A stretch of DNA of 59,076 bases from a virus, in IMG/VR virus record IMGVR_UViG_3300043353_000061, positions 1 through 59,076 of that record; one strand, written 5' to 3'. The first letter of the stretch is position 1. Every line of letters begins with the position of its first letter. The notes below the pieces were generated by a model. The model did no database searches and was not told the origin of the DNA. It worked only from the letters and a program-made list of their open reading frames with translations. Positions 22,829 through 30,808 of this stretch are shown here, one piece after another. The translations under genes were made by a program, and so were the position numbers.

Positions 22829-23107
22829 TCAGTTGTTCGGCATCCGCATCGGCACCATCGCGGGCTTCGCACGCTCCCGCAGCCTGGACAGGTCAAACCT
22901 GTGGTCACTGATCGGGCGGAACGGCGGGGTCATGGCCCAACTCCGCTCCCACGGCCCCACCAGCCCCAGCGCCTTTCCAGTCTGCCACACGATTGCGCCA
23001 TTGGTGTCGCAACTCATCCAAGCGGCGGCGGAGTCGGTGACGGGGTTCGGCTGGGCGATCAGCCAGAGGGCGGCAAAGAGGGTCACGATCTCTTGCGTGG
23101 TGGGCAC
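22829..23107 (-). CDS. Hypothetical protein (92 aa)
   Basis: GTG start at 23107 overlapping the upstream gene. A hydrophobic N-terminus (IVTLFAALWLIAQPNPV) looks like a signal peptide or anchor. Rest not recognised. Confidence 0.55.
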   Translation of the reverse strand: MPTTQEIVTLFAALWLIAQPNPVTDSAAAWMSCDTNGAIVWQTGKALGLVGPWERSWAMTPPFRPISDHRFDLSRLRERAKPAMVPMRMPNN

Positions 23108-23262
23108 GGGTCTCCCTCGTAGGCCAGACAGGAGCGGACGCGCTCCAGGAACGCGAACAGGCGGTTGCGGTGCCGGTTCCTGCGAACCCACCCGGCGAGC
23201 CACGTCCCCCAAAGCAATGACGTGGCGATGAACCCGATGATGAAGGCGTCGTAGGCGTCCAT
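23083..23262 (-). CDS. Small membrane protein (59 aa)
   Basis: Start at the ATG 23262 (MDAYDAFIIGFIATSLLWGT): an N-out helix, then basic RRNRHRNR and a Cys/Pro tail. An ATG at 23373 in frame is possible but lies inside the upstream gene. Candidate lysis or envelope protein. Confidence 0.5.
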   Translation of the reverse strand: MDAYDAFIIGFIATSLLWGTWLAGWVRRNRHRNRLFAFLERVRSCLAYEGDPCPPRKRS

Positions 23263-23323
23263 TACTTCCTCGGTTTCTTCCGTCGGAGGATTCTCCTCAG
23301 CACGCGGCTCGGATTTGGCCTCG

Positions 23324-23512
23324 TCATTTACGTCGCTTCCTTCGCTCCGCCTTGTCCCGTGCCGTCGGTTCATCCGGCTCTTTCACCGGCCGGTCGCACA
23401 CCCACCGGCCGCCCTCGAACCGGCACTCGCACGGGTCCATCGGGGCGCGGGCGTAAACGCAGCGGCAGTGCGCCCAACGGTCGATCACGGCCAGTTGTTC
23501 GGCGAGGGTCAC
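23324..23512 (-). CDS. Hypothetical protein (62 aa)
   Basis: GTG start at 23512 overlapping the stop of a 29-residue gene (GTGA). Has CRCVYARAPMDPCECRFEGG, so a possible metal site, and a basic end RRKRRK. Confidence 0.5.
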   Translation of the reverse strand: MTLAEQLAVIDRWAHCRCVYARAPMDPCECRFEGGRWVCDRPVKEPDEPTARDKAERRKRRK

Positions 23513-23598
23513 TTCCGCCTCCGGAACAACCACGCGGTGCCGAACGCGATGCCGGACAGCAGGATCAGGACGGCGGCGGTGGCGGCCGGCTCGCTCAT
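23509..23598 (-). CDS. Tiny membrane peptide (29 aa)
   Basis: Thirty codons including stop. One transmembrane segment, ATAAVLILLSGIAFGTAWLF, then RRRK. It sits between the coiled-coil membrane protein and the 62-aa gene, with a GTGA overlap. Too short for usual gene calling; probable part of the lysis set. Confidence 0.5.
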   Translation of the reverse strand: MSEPAATAAVLILLSGIAFGTAWLFRRRK

Positions 23599-23613
23599 GG
23601 TTCACCCGTGGGT

Positions 23614-24051
23614 TCATTTCGCGTCCGGCGTCCTCAACTCGTGCGAGCCGGTGGACGGCTCCGGCATCCCCTTGCTCGTCAGCCAGTCCACCGTCTGCTC
23701 GAGCTTCGACCGCAGCCGGACGATTTCCTTCTCGTGCCGCAGGCGGGCGGACTCGGCCGTGGCCCGCACCTGCACCAATTCCTTCTTGCAGTCCCGCTCG
23801 GCGTCCCGCGAGGTGGACACCTCGGCCACCAGCCGAGTCTCGACCGCCTTGGCCCGCGCCGCCTCGTCCTCCAGCGCCTTCACCTTGGCGGCCCACCCGC
23901 CCACCGCCGCCTCGACTTCGAGCTTTTTCACCCCCGTGCGGTAGTTCAGGTAGGCGGCCCAACTGGTACCGAGGACGGTGATGAAGGCCGACGCGATCCC
24001 AACCCACGTGAGGGCTTGCCCGCCAACATCCAACTGGTCCGCGAACATCAT
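23614..24051 (-). CDS. Membrane-anchored coiled-coil protein, i-spanin-like (145 aa)
   Basis: An N-terminal membrane helix (about 12-36, LTWVGIASAFITVLGTSWAA), then a long charged coiled coil from about 45 to 125, then a short tail. This is the topology of inner-membrane spanins that help disrupt the outer membrane at lysis. The family is too diverse to confirm by sequence. Position just before the small membrane proteins supports a lysis role. Confidence 0.55.
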   Translation of the reverse strand: MMFADQLDVGGQALTWVGIASAFITVLGTSWAAYLNYRTGVKKLEVEAAVGGWAAKVKALEDEAARAKAVETRLVAEVSTSRDAERDCKKELVQVRATAESARLRHEKEIVRLRSKLEQTVDWLTSKGMPEPSTGSHELRTPDAK

Positions 24052-24093
24052 CGGTCAACCTCCGGAGGGCACAGCGGGTCAGGTCAAGGCACT

Positions 24094-25863
24094 TCAGCCG
24101 CGGAACAGCTTGCCCCACCGCTCCATCTCGGCCCAGTGTGCGGCGGTGAACACGGGCTTGCCGCCCGGCATCGGCGGGTCGGTCGGGTTCGGGTCAACGG
24201 GCGGGTCGTCGGGGTCAGGATCGGGCACTGGGGTCGGTGTGGTGGACCTCAGCGGGTAGCACTCCAGCCGGTCGATAGGTTGGAATTTCGTGTCGCCCGG
24301 TTTGGCGATGTACATCCTCAGCGACGGGACCACGTCGCCCCTCGTGCCGGTGAACCCGAGCCACACCGGGTAGCCCTTCCCCTCTTCTACCTGCTGGAAC
24401 AGGTCCGTGAACTTCGGCCCGCCCGGACCGTTGTCCGCCTCCCCCGACAGGACGGTTTTCCCGCACCATTGGCCGAACAGTGCCCCCTCCCCCTCGAAGT
24501 GGAACAGGGCCGGGCCGGTGAAACTCGGCACGTACAGGAACGAGAAGTCCATCGCCACGTTGGGCGGGGCGAACCCCCCTTTCGGCGTTGCGTTCCCGCC
24601 ACCCCAAAAGCCGTTGGGGGGGCGCTGGAGGCTGGTGAACTTCGGCGGGGTGGAGAACGGGTCTTGAGTGTCCCACTCCCGGCAGAGGGTGACGCCCTTG
24701 ACAGCGGTGTCGTACTTCGAGGTGTCGGCGAGTGGAGTGGCCTTCTCGATCTGATCGAGCGGCGGGAATTCGGGGACGTTCAGCCACGGCGTCGGCGTGG
24801 GGGCGGGCGGCGGGGACGGTGGCGGAGGGGCCGGCGGGTCGAACGCCGCCGCCCACTTCGCCAACTGTTCGCCGGTGAACGGGGTCTTCGTCTCGGTGTT
24901 GCCGCTCTGCACCAGCCCCGGTGACGGCACGCCCGCCAGGTCGATCACGTCGCCAGCCTTCTCCGGGCTGACGGTGTTGTCAACCACTTGGCAGTTGACC
25001 ACCCCGGTCAGGTTGAAACAGGTGTAGTGGGACTGGATGGTGTTCCGGCGGATGGTCACGTTCGTGGAGGGGGAGGCGCCGTCCTGGTTGTAGACGTTGA
25101 TCGCCCACCCCTTCGACACGATCTGGTTGTCCTCGTACACCGCGTTCGTCACCCCGTCGCCCGTCGCCCCGCCGCCGGTGCCGTCCCACCCGCAGTCGAA
25201 GCACAGGTTGCGGCTGATCTGCGGCCCGACGATCATCCCGGTACACTCCGGCACCGGCGAGCCGTCCGCCTGCTTGGGGAAGATGGCCACGCTCGTCTTG
25301 TAGTCGCCGTTCAGGTGAATCGCCGCGTCGTCCGCGTGGTACAACTCGTTGTCGGTGATGACCGGGTTCTTGCAACTGTTGCCGCCGTACACGTTGTGCT
25401 GGCCGTGCGGTCTGGCACACTTGTTGAACGTGAACGTGAAGTCGTCGCACGCCGTGAAGTGGGTGTTACACCACGCTGCGTCCGTCTGCTCGGTCCGTGT
25501 GACCGTCACCCCGTTGGCGAACCCGAACCACATGTTCGTGGACGAACACTCGCCGAACTTGCCGCCAATGATGACCGTCCCGCGTGCCTCCTCCCGCCGG
25601 TTGAAGGGCAACTCCATCCGGATGCAGTGCGCACCCTTGGCAGCCCCGCCGGTGATTGCCCCGATCACCGCGTCCGGGTCGAACGTCAACTTCACCGGCC
25701 CCACCCGGATCTTGTCGGGGAACGTGTACGGGGTGCCGTCCCCCTTGGCGACGTTTACCTCGTCGTTCGCGGCCGGCGTCCAGCGGTCCAGCGTCCGCCA
25801 CGGCTTGCCTTTCGACCCGTCCCCGCCGGACGCGGCGGCGGAGTCAACGTAATAGGTCGCCAT
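24094..25863 (-). CDS. Right-handed beta-helix tail spike (589 aa)
   Basis: Begins MATYYVDSAAASGGDGSKGK, the usual opening of parallel beta-helix proteins (pectate-lyase-like). Repeated coils such as NPVITDNELYHADDAAIHL and TNVTIRRNTIQSHY follow to about residue 320. A Pro-rich linker (about 345-360) leads to a distinct C-terminal domain, then a Pro/Asp linker and a short end. Probably a receptor-binding or polysaccharide-degrading spike. Catalytic residues cannot be assigned. Confidence 0.8.
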   Translation of the reverse strand: MATYYVDSAAASGGDGSKGKPWRTLDRWTPAANDEVNVAKGDGTPYTFPDKIRVGPVKLTFDPDAVIGAITGGAAKGAHCIRMELPFNRREEARGTVIIGGKFGECSSTNMWFGFANGVTVTRTEQTDAAWCNTHFTACDDFTFTFNKCARPHGQHNVYGGNSCKNPVITDNELYHADDAAIHLNGDYKTSVAIFPKQADGSPVPECTGMIVGPQISRNLCFDCGWDGTGGGATGDGVTNAVYEDNQIVSKGWAINVYNQDGASPSTNVTIRRNTIQSHYTCFNLTGVVNCQVVDNTVSPEKAGDVIDLAGVPSPGLVQSGNTETKTPFTGEQLAKWAAAFDPPAPPPPSPPPAPTPTPWLNVPEFPPLDQIEKATPLADTSKYDTAVKGVTLCREWDTQDPFSTPPKFTSLQRPPNGFWGGGNATPKGGFAPPNVAMDFSFLYVPSFTGPALFHFEGEGALFGQWCGKTVLSGEADNGPGGPKFTDLFQQVEEGKGYPVWLGFTGTRGDVVPSLRMYIAKPGDTKFQPIDRLECYPLRSTTPTPVPDPDPDDPPVDPNPTDPPMPGGKPVFTAAHWAEMERWGKLFRG

Positions 25864-25930
25864 CGTCGTGCCCTCTGTGGTCGTGTCGTCAGTCGGCGGG
25901 CGGCGTATAACGATTGCCCACCCGTTGAGG

Positions 25931-27679
25931 TCACACCGCCTGCACGAACGGGAACGTCCCGGCCGGCGCGTCCCACACCACCACCGGCGTCCAACTGCTG
26001 CTGATTGGCACCGCCGCCGAGTAGACGCCGCTCGCCGACCCGTCCTCGAACGTCTGCCCGGTGGTGTGCGGGATGAGCACCGCCCCGGTGGCCGCGTCGT
26101 ACACCGTCCATCCGAGTGTCGCCGTTTGCCCGGTGTAGTCCGGCCCGTAGGGGGCCGCGAACGCCCGGCTGGTCACGCCGGAACCGGGCAGGCTCGCGTA
26201 GGTCTTGGTGCCGCTCGTGTACCCGCTCCCGGAAACGGTCAGCGTCCGCAGGGCGGCGGTGGTCGGGGTGTAGGTGAACGTCGTCGTCGTCTGCCCGGAC
26301 AGGACGGTGGGGCTGCTCGGCGAGAACGACCCGCCCGCCCCGCCGTCCGACAGGGTGAGGGATGTGTCCGCCCCGACCGAGGCTGACGCGGTGACGGTGA
26401 ACGTCGTGCTGGCCACCGAGACGGTGCCGTAGGTCGGGCCGGTGATGGTGAGCGACGGCGCGGCCGACGTGGTCACGGTGAGCGTGTTCGAGTTCGCCGT
26501 CGCGGCGGCGTTGTCCGTCACCACCACCCGGAAGTAGGCCGCCGTGCTGGGGGTCATCCCCGTGATTGCCCAACTGCCGGTGGTGCCGGCCGCCGGGTTG
26601 GTCGAGGCGGTCGCGGGGGTGGACACCCCCGTCACGTTCGTCCACCCGGTCGAGCCGTTCGCCGAATACTGCAACTGGTTCGAGTAGGGGGACGTGCCGC
26701 CGCTGTTCGTGGCCAGGCTGAGCGTGGCGGTCGAACTCGTTACCGCACTGCTGGAGAGCGTGCCGGCCGTCGGACCCCCGGCGCCGACGGTGAAGGTGGC
26801 CGTCGCCCCGTTACTCGCGTCGGTGACGGTCTGGGCGCCGTTGGTCGAGCCGGTGAAGGTGCCGCTCGACGCGGTCGCCGTCGTCACCGCCTGAGAGCCG
26901 ATGGCGTTGCCGCTGCCCGTAATCGTGAACACCGGGGCCACCGTCGTCCACTGCGTGAGCGTGCCGGTGAAGGCGAGGGCTTGGCCGGTCGTGCCGCTCG
27001 TCGGGCTGACGGCGAACGTCGCCCCGGCACAGTCCAGCACGGTCGAGCCGCTGACGTTGCCCGAGTCCAGGTGCCACAGGTTTTGAATGTTGCTCGCGGT
27101 GTTCGACCACGCGGTCGTCGGGGCGGTGAACGACGTGGCGAGGGCGGCGGTGAAGACCCCCACCTCGTCGAGTTGGCCGGACCAGAAGCCGGTCGCAATA
27201 CCGTTGTTGGAGTACGCACCGACCAGAACGCGGTCGGTGCCGCCGGTGGCGGGGGCGTAGCTGCCGGACACGCTCATCCCGCTCGGCACCGCCCCGTCCA
27301 CCGACAGGGAGGCGGTCGTGCCGGTGACGACCAGCCGGACGTGGTGCCACGCCCCGTCGTTGTAGGTGGCCGACGACACCACGTTGGCGTTGGAGTTGTA
27401 GCCCCGCACGTTGAAGTAAATGTTGCCGGTAGCCATCCCGATGACGATGTTCGCGTTCGTGCTGTTCGTCAGGGCGATCACCGCCTGGAACGCCGAACTG
27501 CTGGACGTCTTCACCCGCGCGTCGATGGTGAAGCTCGCCCCGGCCGAGAACGAGAGCGTCGTCCCGGACGGCGTGGCGTACTGGCTCGTGCCGTTGAGCA
27601 CCAGCGCCGAGCCGAACGCGGCCGGCACGCTCGTGGTCGTGAACGTCGGGGATGCGGTCAGGGTCAGGTTGTTGGCCAT
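25931..27679 (-). CDS. LamG/Ig-like tail fibre protein (582 aa)
   Basis: The N-terminal domain (about 15-195) is a concanavalin/LamG fold (ALVLNGTSQYATPSGTTLSF, then DGAWHHVRLVVTGTTASLSV, then GQLDEVGVF). Several Ig- or fibronectin-like segments rich in Thr, Ser, Ala and Gly follow. Such proteins bind sugars on the host surface. In the fibre cluster between the GH5-type protein and the beta-helix spike. Confidence 0.8.
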   Translation of the reverse strand: MANNLTLTASPTFTTTSVPAAFGSALVLNGTSQYATPSGTTLSFSAGASFTIDARVKTSSSSAFQAVIALTNSTNANIVIGMATGNIYFNVRGYNSNANVVSSATYNDGAWHHVRLVVTGTTASLSVDGAVPSGMSVSGSYAPATGGTDRVLVGAYSNNGIATGFWSGQLDEVGVFTAALATSFTAPTTAWSNTASNIQNLWHLDSGNVSGSTVLDCAGATFAVSPTSGTTGQALAFTGTLTQWTTVAPVFTITGSGNAIGSQAVTTATASSGTFTGSTNGAQTVTDASNGATATFTVGAGGPTAGTLSSSAVTSSTATLSLATNSGGTSPYSNQLQYSANGSTGWTNVTGVSTPATASTNPAAGTTGSWAITGMTPSTAAYFRVVVTDNAAATANSNTLTVTTSAAPSLTITGPTYGTVSVASTTFTVTASASVGADTSLTLSDGGAGGSFSPSSPTVLSGQTTTTFTYTPTTAALRTLTVSGSGYTSGTKTYASLPGSGVTSRAFAAPYGPDYTGQTATLGWTVYDAATGAVLIPHTTGQTFEDGSASGVYSAAVPISSSWTPVVVWDAPAGTFPFVQAV

Positions 27680-27680
27680 G

Positions 27681-29099
27681 TCAGACGCTCACCACGTTGG
27701 AGGGTTGGCCACTGGTTCCGTCGGGCGTCACGCCCCGCACCCGGTAGTAGCCCGTCGAGAGCGGGGTGTACGGCACCTGCGAGTCGAGCACGCCCGCCGT
27801 CTCGGTCGTGTACGCCAGCCCCGCCGCCGACCGCTCGACGGTGTACGACGCGGCCCCCGCCGCCCCCCGCCACCGCAGGGTGCCGCTCGACAGGCTCAGT
27901 GTCGTCACGCCGGGCACCAGCCACGCGGGAGCGGTTCGGCCCCGGAAGTCGTGCGCCCACTGCCGCAGGGCGAGCACCTTGCTTTGGTTGGTCGCGTTGC
28001 CGAACAGCAAGTCGTAGGGCAGGCTGTCCTGCCCGACGTAGTTGTTCGCGTTCTCCCACCCGTAGGTGTCCGCGTGGGCGGCGAGCGCCCACCAGCCGGA
28101 GCCGGCCATCTGACTCCGGCCCGTCACCATCGCGGCGAGGAACGTGGCCAGTGCCGTGCCGCCGCGGTTGTTGTTCCAGTCCCACTCGCCCGCGATAAAT
28201 GGTTTCGTGGCGGCGGCACACGTGCTGATGTCGGTGGCCAACTGCGTCGTGCTGAGCGGGTAGTAGTGGTCGCTGTGCAGGTCGAGGTCGGAGTAGGCCA
28301 GGCTCGTCGCGTCCCACCCGTCGGCCGCCGGGAACGCCCCGTCGAGGACTAGCTGTCGAGGGGCAATCGACTTCAAGTAGGTCGCCAGGCTCCGCGCCCA
28401 CGCCCCCCGGTTCCCGATCTCGTTACCCGTCTCCCACGCCATGATGGTCGGGTCGTCGCAGTACCGCAGGCCGGTCAGCGTGTTCCGCCGCGTGACGAAC
28501 GCCTGCACGCAGGACTTCCACCGGGTCGTGGTGGTGGAGAGTGCGTAGAAGTCGGCGTTCGTGCCGGCCCCACCCAGGGCCGTGCTCCACTTGATCGGAC
28601 TGCCGACGTAGTAGTCGTACCCCTCCCGGTCGCTCAGCACCGGGATGAGCCGCAGCCCGTAGTCGCGGGCGCGGGCCACGGCGTAATCCGCCACCACCAT
28701 CGCCGCCTCGCTCGGGGTGGCCGCGAGCGCTTCGGTGCTCGTCGGGAAGACGCTGTTCGTGTACCCGAAGGTCGGCCCGAGCGAGTACCCGCGGACCACC
28801 TGACAGCCCATCGCCACGGCCGTGGCGTACCCGTCGTCCACCTGCTTGCGGCTGGGGTAGTAGGTGCCGCCGGGCGGGGTCGGCTGCCACGTCGCCGAGT
28901 GGCTCAGCCCCAACCACATGAAGTTGACGGAGACGAACGGGTCGAAGCGTACGCCCCCGACGTACAGCCCCGCCCCGCTCCGGGTGACGAACGGGCCGAC
29001 GGGTTTGCGGGCCACCGCCCGCGTGGGGGCCGTGCGGCGGCTGACGGCCGCCGGGGGGGTCACCGCCTCCGGATACGGGCTGCGGAGGATGAGGCTCAC
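27681..29099 (-). CDS. GH5-like glycoside hydrolase virion protein (472 aa)
   Basis: The TIM-barrel-like part (about 45-380) has the acid/base pair N226-E227 in AWETGNEIGN and a nucleophile E305 in FIAGEWDWNN, as in GH5 endo-mannanase/cellulase-type enzymes. Residues 395-472 form a fibronectin-type III domain (SYTVERSAAGL, then YYRVRGVTPDG). The N-terminus has a short Arg/Pro-rich part and no signal peptide, so it is probably virion-bound. It would cut a host surface or matrix polysaccharide. Confidence 0.82.
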   Translation of the reverse strand: MSLILRSPYPEAVTPPAAVSRRTAPTRAVARKPVGPFVTRSGAGLYVGGVRFDPFVSVNFMWLGLSHSATWQPTPPGGTYYPSRKQVDDGYATAVAMGCQVVRGYSLGPTFGYTNSVFPTSTEALAATPSEAAMVVADYAVARARDYGLRLIPVLSDREGYDYYVGSPIKWSTALGGAGTNADFYALSTTTTRWKSCVQAFVTRRNTLTGLRYCDDPTIMAWETGNEIGNRGAWARSLATYLKSIAPRQLVLDGAFPAADGWDATSLAYSDLDLHSDHYYPLSTTQLATDISTCAAATKPFIAGEWDWNNNRGGTALATFLAAMVTGRSQMAGSGWWALAAHADTYGWENANNYVGQDSLPYDLLFGNATNQSKVLALRQWAHDFRGRTAPAWLVPGVTTLSLSSGTLRWRGAAGAASYTVERSAAGLAYTTETAGVLDSQVPYTPLSTGYYRVRGVTPDGTSGQPSNVVSV

Positions 29100-29632
29100 G
29101 CGGACCTCCGCAGCGTGACGCCCTTGTAGGTGCTGATGCCGCTGACGGTGATCTTCAGCACGTCACCCGCGGCCAGCGTGACGGGGAGCGAGGTGCTGCT
29201 GAAGGACGTGGTGTCGGCGGCGAGGGCTTTGGTGTAGGCCAGCGTGCCGGTGCCTCCAACGCTCGGCGAGGCGGCCAGCGTCATGGCTTCCGGGGCCACG
29301 AAGTAGGCGTCGCCGTTGTCGGTGAAGCTGACGGACACGTCTTTGGGGGCGGCGAAGGCCAGGGCCGTGCGGAGGGCGGCGGCGTCGGCCAGGGCCAGGA
29401 GCGAGCGGCCGAACGTGGTGGTGGTCAGGGCGGCAATCGCCGTCAGGTCGCTGTCGAGGGGTTGGTAGCCGGCCGCGGCGGCAGCGGCAGCCAGGGATAG
29501 TATGCCGGCGACGGTCGCCTTCTTGCTCGACCCGGCCGGGTCGTCGGTCGTGTCGGACACGTCGCAAATATAAATCAAATCGCCCGCCGCCGGGGTGGCG
29601 CTCGTCAGGTCGGAGAGCTTCGTGTCGGCCAC
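29096..29632 (-). CDS. Phage fibre/appendage protein (178 aa)
   Basis: Start chosen at the GTG 29632: VADTKLSDLTSATPAAGDLI is a typical opening of phage fibre proteins. An ATG six codons earlier is possible. The middle, with DSDLTAIAALTTTTFGRSLL, is the common fibre shaft repeat. The C-terminus is a small beta domain. Overlaps the GH5-type gene (ATGA). Confidence 0.75.
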   Translation of the reverse strand: MADTKLSDLTSATPAAGDLIYICDVSDTTDDPAGSSKKATVAGILSLAAAAAAAGYQPLDSDLTAIAALTTTTFGRSLLALADAAALRTALAFAAPKDVSVSFTDNGDAYFVAPEAMTLAASPSVGGTGTLAYTKALAADTTSFSSTSLPVTLAAGDVLKITVSGISTYKGVTLRRSA

Positions 29633-29643
29633 TGGTCGCGTCC

Positions 29644-29922
29644 TCAGCATTCGAGGGTGTTGACGGCCACGCTCACGCACATGGTGTCCGCGCCGTTCGT
29701 GGCTTCCACCGTGACCGTGACCGTCGTGCCGGCCGTTCCGCCGCTCACCCGGAAGGCGACCACGTTCTCGGTGCTGACCACGTCCGGCGTGCCGAGGGTC
29801 AGGCCGGTCGCCGACACCGTGGCCGCCGTGACGGGGGTGGCGGCGAACTCCGGGACTTCGGAGAAGTCCACGCCGACCGGCAGGGAGTCGTGGACGCCGC
29901 GGGTGTACATGCCCACGTTCAT
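29644..29922 (-). CDS. Hypothetical virion protein (92 aa)
   Basis: ATG at 29922 overlapping the upstream stop (ATGA). Ig-like beta sandwich in appearance (NVVAFRVSGGTAGTTVTVTV). Probably a small virion or fibre adaptor protein. Confidence 0.6.
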   Translation of the reverse strand: MNVGMYTRGVHDSLPVGVDFSEVPEFAATPVTAATVSATGLTLGTPDVVSTENVVAFRVSGGTAGTTVTVTVEATNGADTMCVSVAVNTLEC

Positions 29923-30071
29923 CGGCCGACCCTCACCGTGAACGTCCGCGTCGGGTTCCGCACCGTGAACACGAGCGTCGGGTACAAGACCGTCACGCCA
30001 CCCTGCAACAGCAGGCTGCCGCCGTCCTGCAACAGCAGCCGCGAGCCGTCTTGCAGGAGGAGGTACGCCAT
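29919..30071 (-). CDS. Small tandem LLLQDG-repeat protein (50 aa)
   Basis: Follows a late promoter with the exact 21-nt spacing. Three near-identical units (LLLQDGSR, LLLQDGGS, LLLQGGVT) precede a beta-rich end. Such Leu-rich repeat peptides occur next to phage fibre genes (from memory). Its stop overlaps the next ATG. Confidence 0.65.
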   Translation of the reverse strand: MAYLLLQDGSRLLLQDGGSLLLQGGVTVLYPTLVFTVRNPTRTFTVRVGR

Positions 30072-30092
30072 GCCCAAAGCATGGCACCGACC

Positions 30093-30105
30093 GGGGAACC
30101 GGCGT
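30093..30105 (-). promoter_or_regulatory. Late promoter element, fibre operon
   Basis: ACGCCGGTTCCCC on the minus strand, 21 nt before the ATG at 30071. CATGCT at the -10 position. Confidence 0.75.
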
Positions 30106-30107
30106 CC

Positions 30108-30656
30108 TCAGCACGTCGGCGACACCCTCAACACCTCTTGCCGTGCCGCGCTCCGCCCCGGCGCCCACGCCCGCCGGATCACAAACCGCCGACCATTCCC
30201 CCACTGCCGCTTGGCCCAGGCCACCACCCCCCGGCGGGCGCTCTGTTCGCTCGGGAACGGCCGGCAGCCGGGCGTCTCCTCCGCCTCGCACGCCCACTGG
30301 TATTCGGGGTGCCGGCCGATCACCCGGCCGCCCTCCCCGCAGGCGTCCACCTCCGCCCACCACCCACCGGGCGCCCGCCACACCACCCAGCCTTGAGTTT
30401 GCCGCAGGTGCCACACCTTCCGCCAGTTGGTGCCGAACGTGGCCTTCCAGTGGCGAATCAGGGTCTGAGCTGCGGCACGGGCGGTGGGCATCCCGGAGCA
30501 GATGCGTTTCTGGAAGAACCGCGCATGAAACGTGCCGCTCGTCTTGTCCGGGTACACCCCGTGGTAGCCGGTGTCGCTCTGGGGTCGGGTGTCGCGCAGG
30601 TACAGCAGGTCCGAGGCGGTGACTGGTAAAGGGTCGGGCTGTGTCTCGCAGGGCAT
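30108..30656 (-). CDS. AP2-domain DNA-binding protein (182 aa)
   Basis: TGYHGVYPDKTSGTFHARFF followed by TARAAAQTLIRHWKATFG is an AP2/ERF-like DNA-binding domain, frequent in phage homing endonucleases. No nuclease motif is seen in the rest, which is Trp/Arg-rich. An inverted repeat (30660-30711) lies directly before its ATG. Possibly a degenerate or partner-dependent mobile gene. Confidence 0.65.
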   Translation of the reverse strand: MPCETQPDPLPVTASDLLYLRDTRPQSDTGYHGVYPDKTSGTFHARFFQKRICSGMPTARAAAQTLIRHWKATFGTNWRKVWHLRQTQGWVVWRAPGGWWAEVDACGEGGRVIGRHPEYQWACEAEETPGCRPFPSEQSARRGVVAWAKRQWGNGRRFVIRRAWAPGRSAARQEVLRVSPTC

Positions 30657-30659
30657 GGG

Positions 30660-30711
30660 GCGACCGCTCCGGGGGCGTGGTACAATGGGGTACACGTCTC
30701 GGAGCGGTCGC
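30660..30711. repeat. Perfect 12-bp inverted repeat upstream of AP2 gene
   Basis: GCGACCGCTCCG (30660-30671) and CGGAGCGGTCGC (30700-30711) enclose 28 bases that hold a further GGTAC/GTACC dyad. Either an operator pair or a leader hairpin for the gene starting at 30656. Confidence 0.6.
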
Positions 30712-30808
30712 GGTAACACGGCGGCGGGGGTATTGCTGTGGCGGCGTGCCCCCGTCGTCGAACTCGAGTCTTGCACACCGGGCGGAACCGGCAGTTCAGT
30801 TCGGCGCC

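Noticed and set aside
24988-26004. Plus-strand ORF of 338 codons opposite the beta-helix spike
   Set aside because: Composition (Val, Arg, His) is that of an antisense shadow; the opposite frame has clear protein features.
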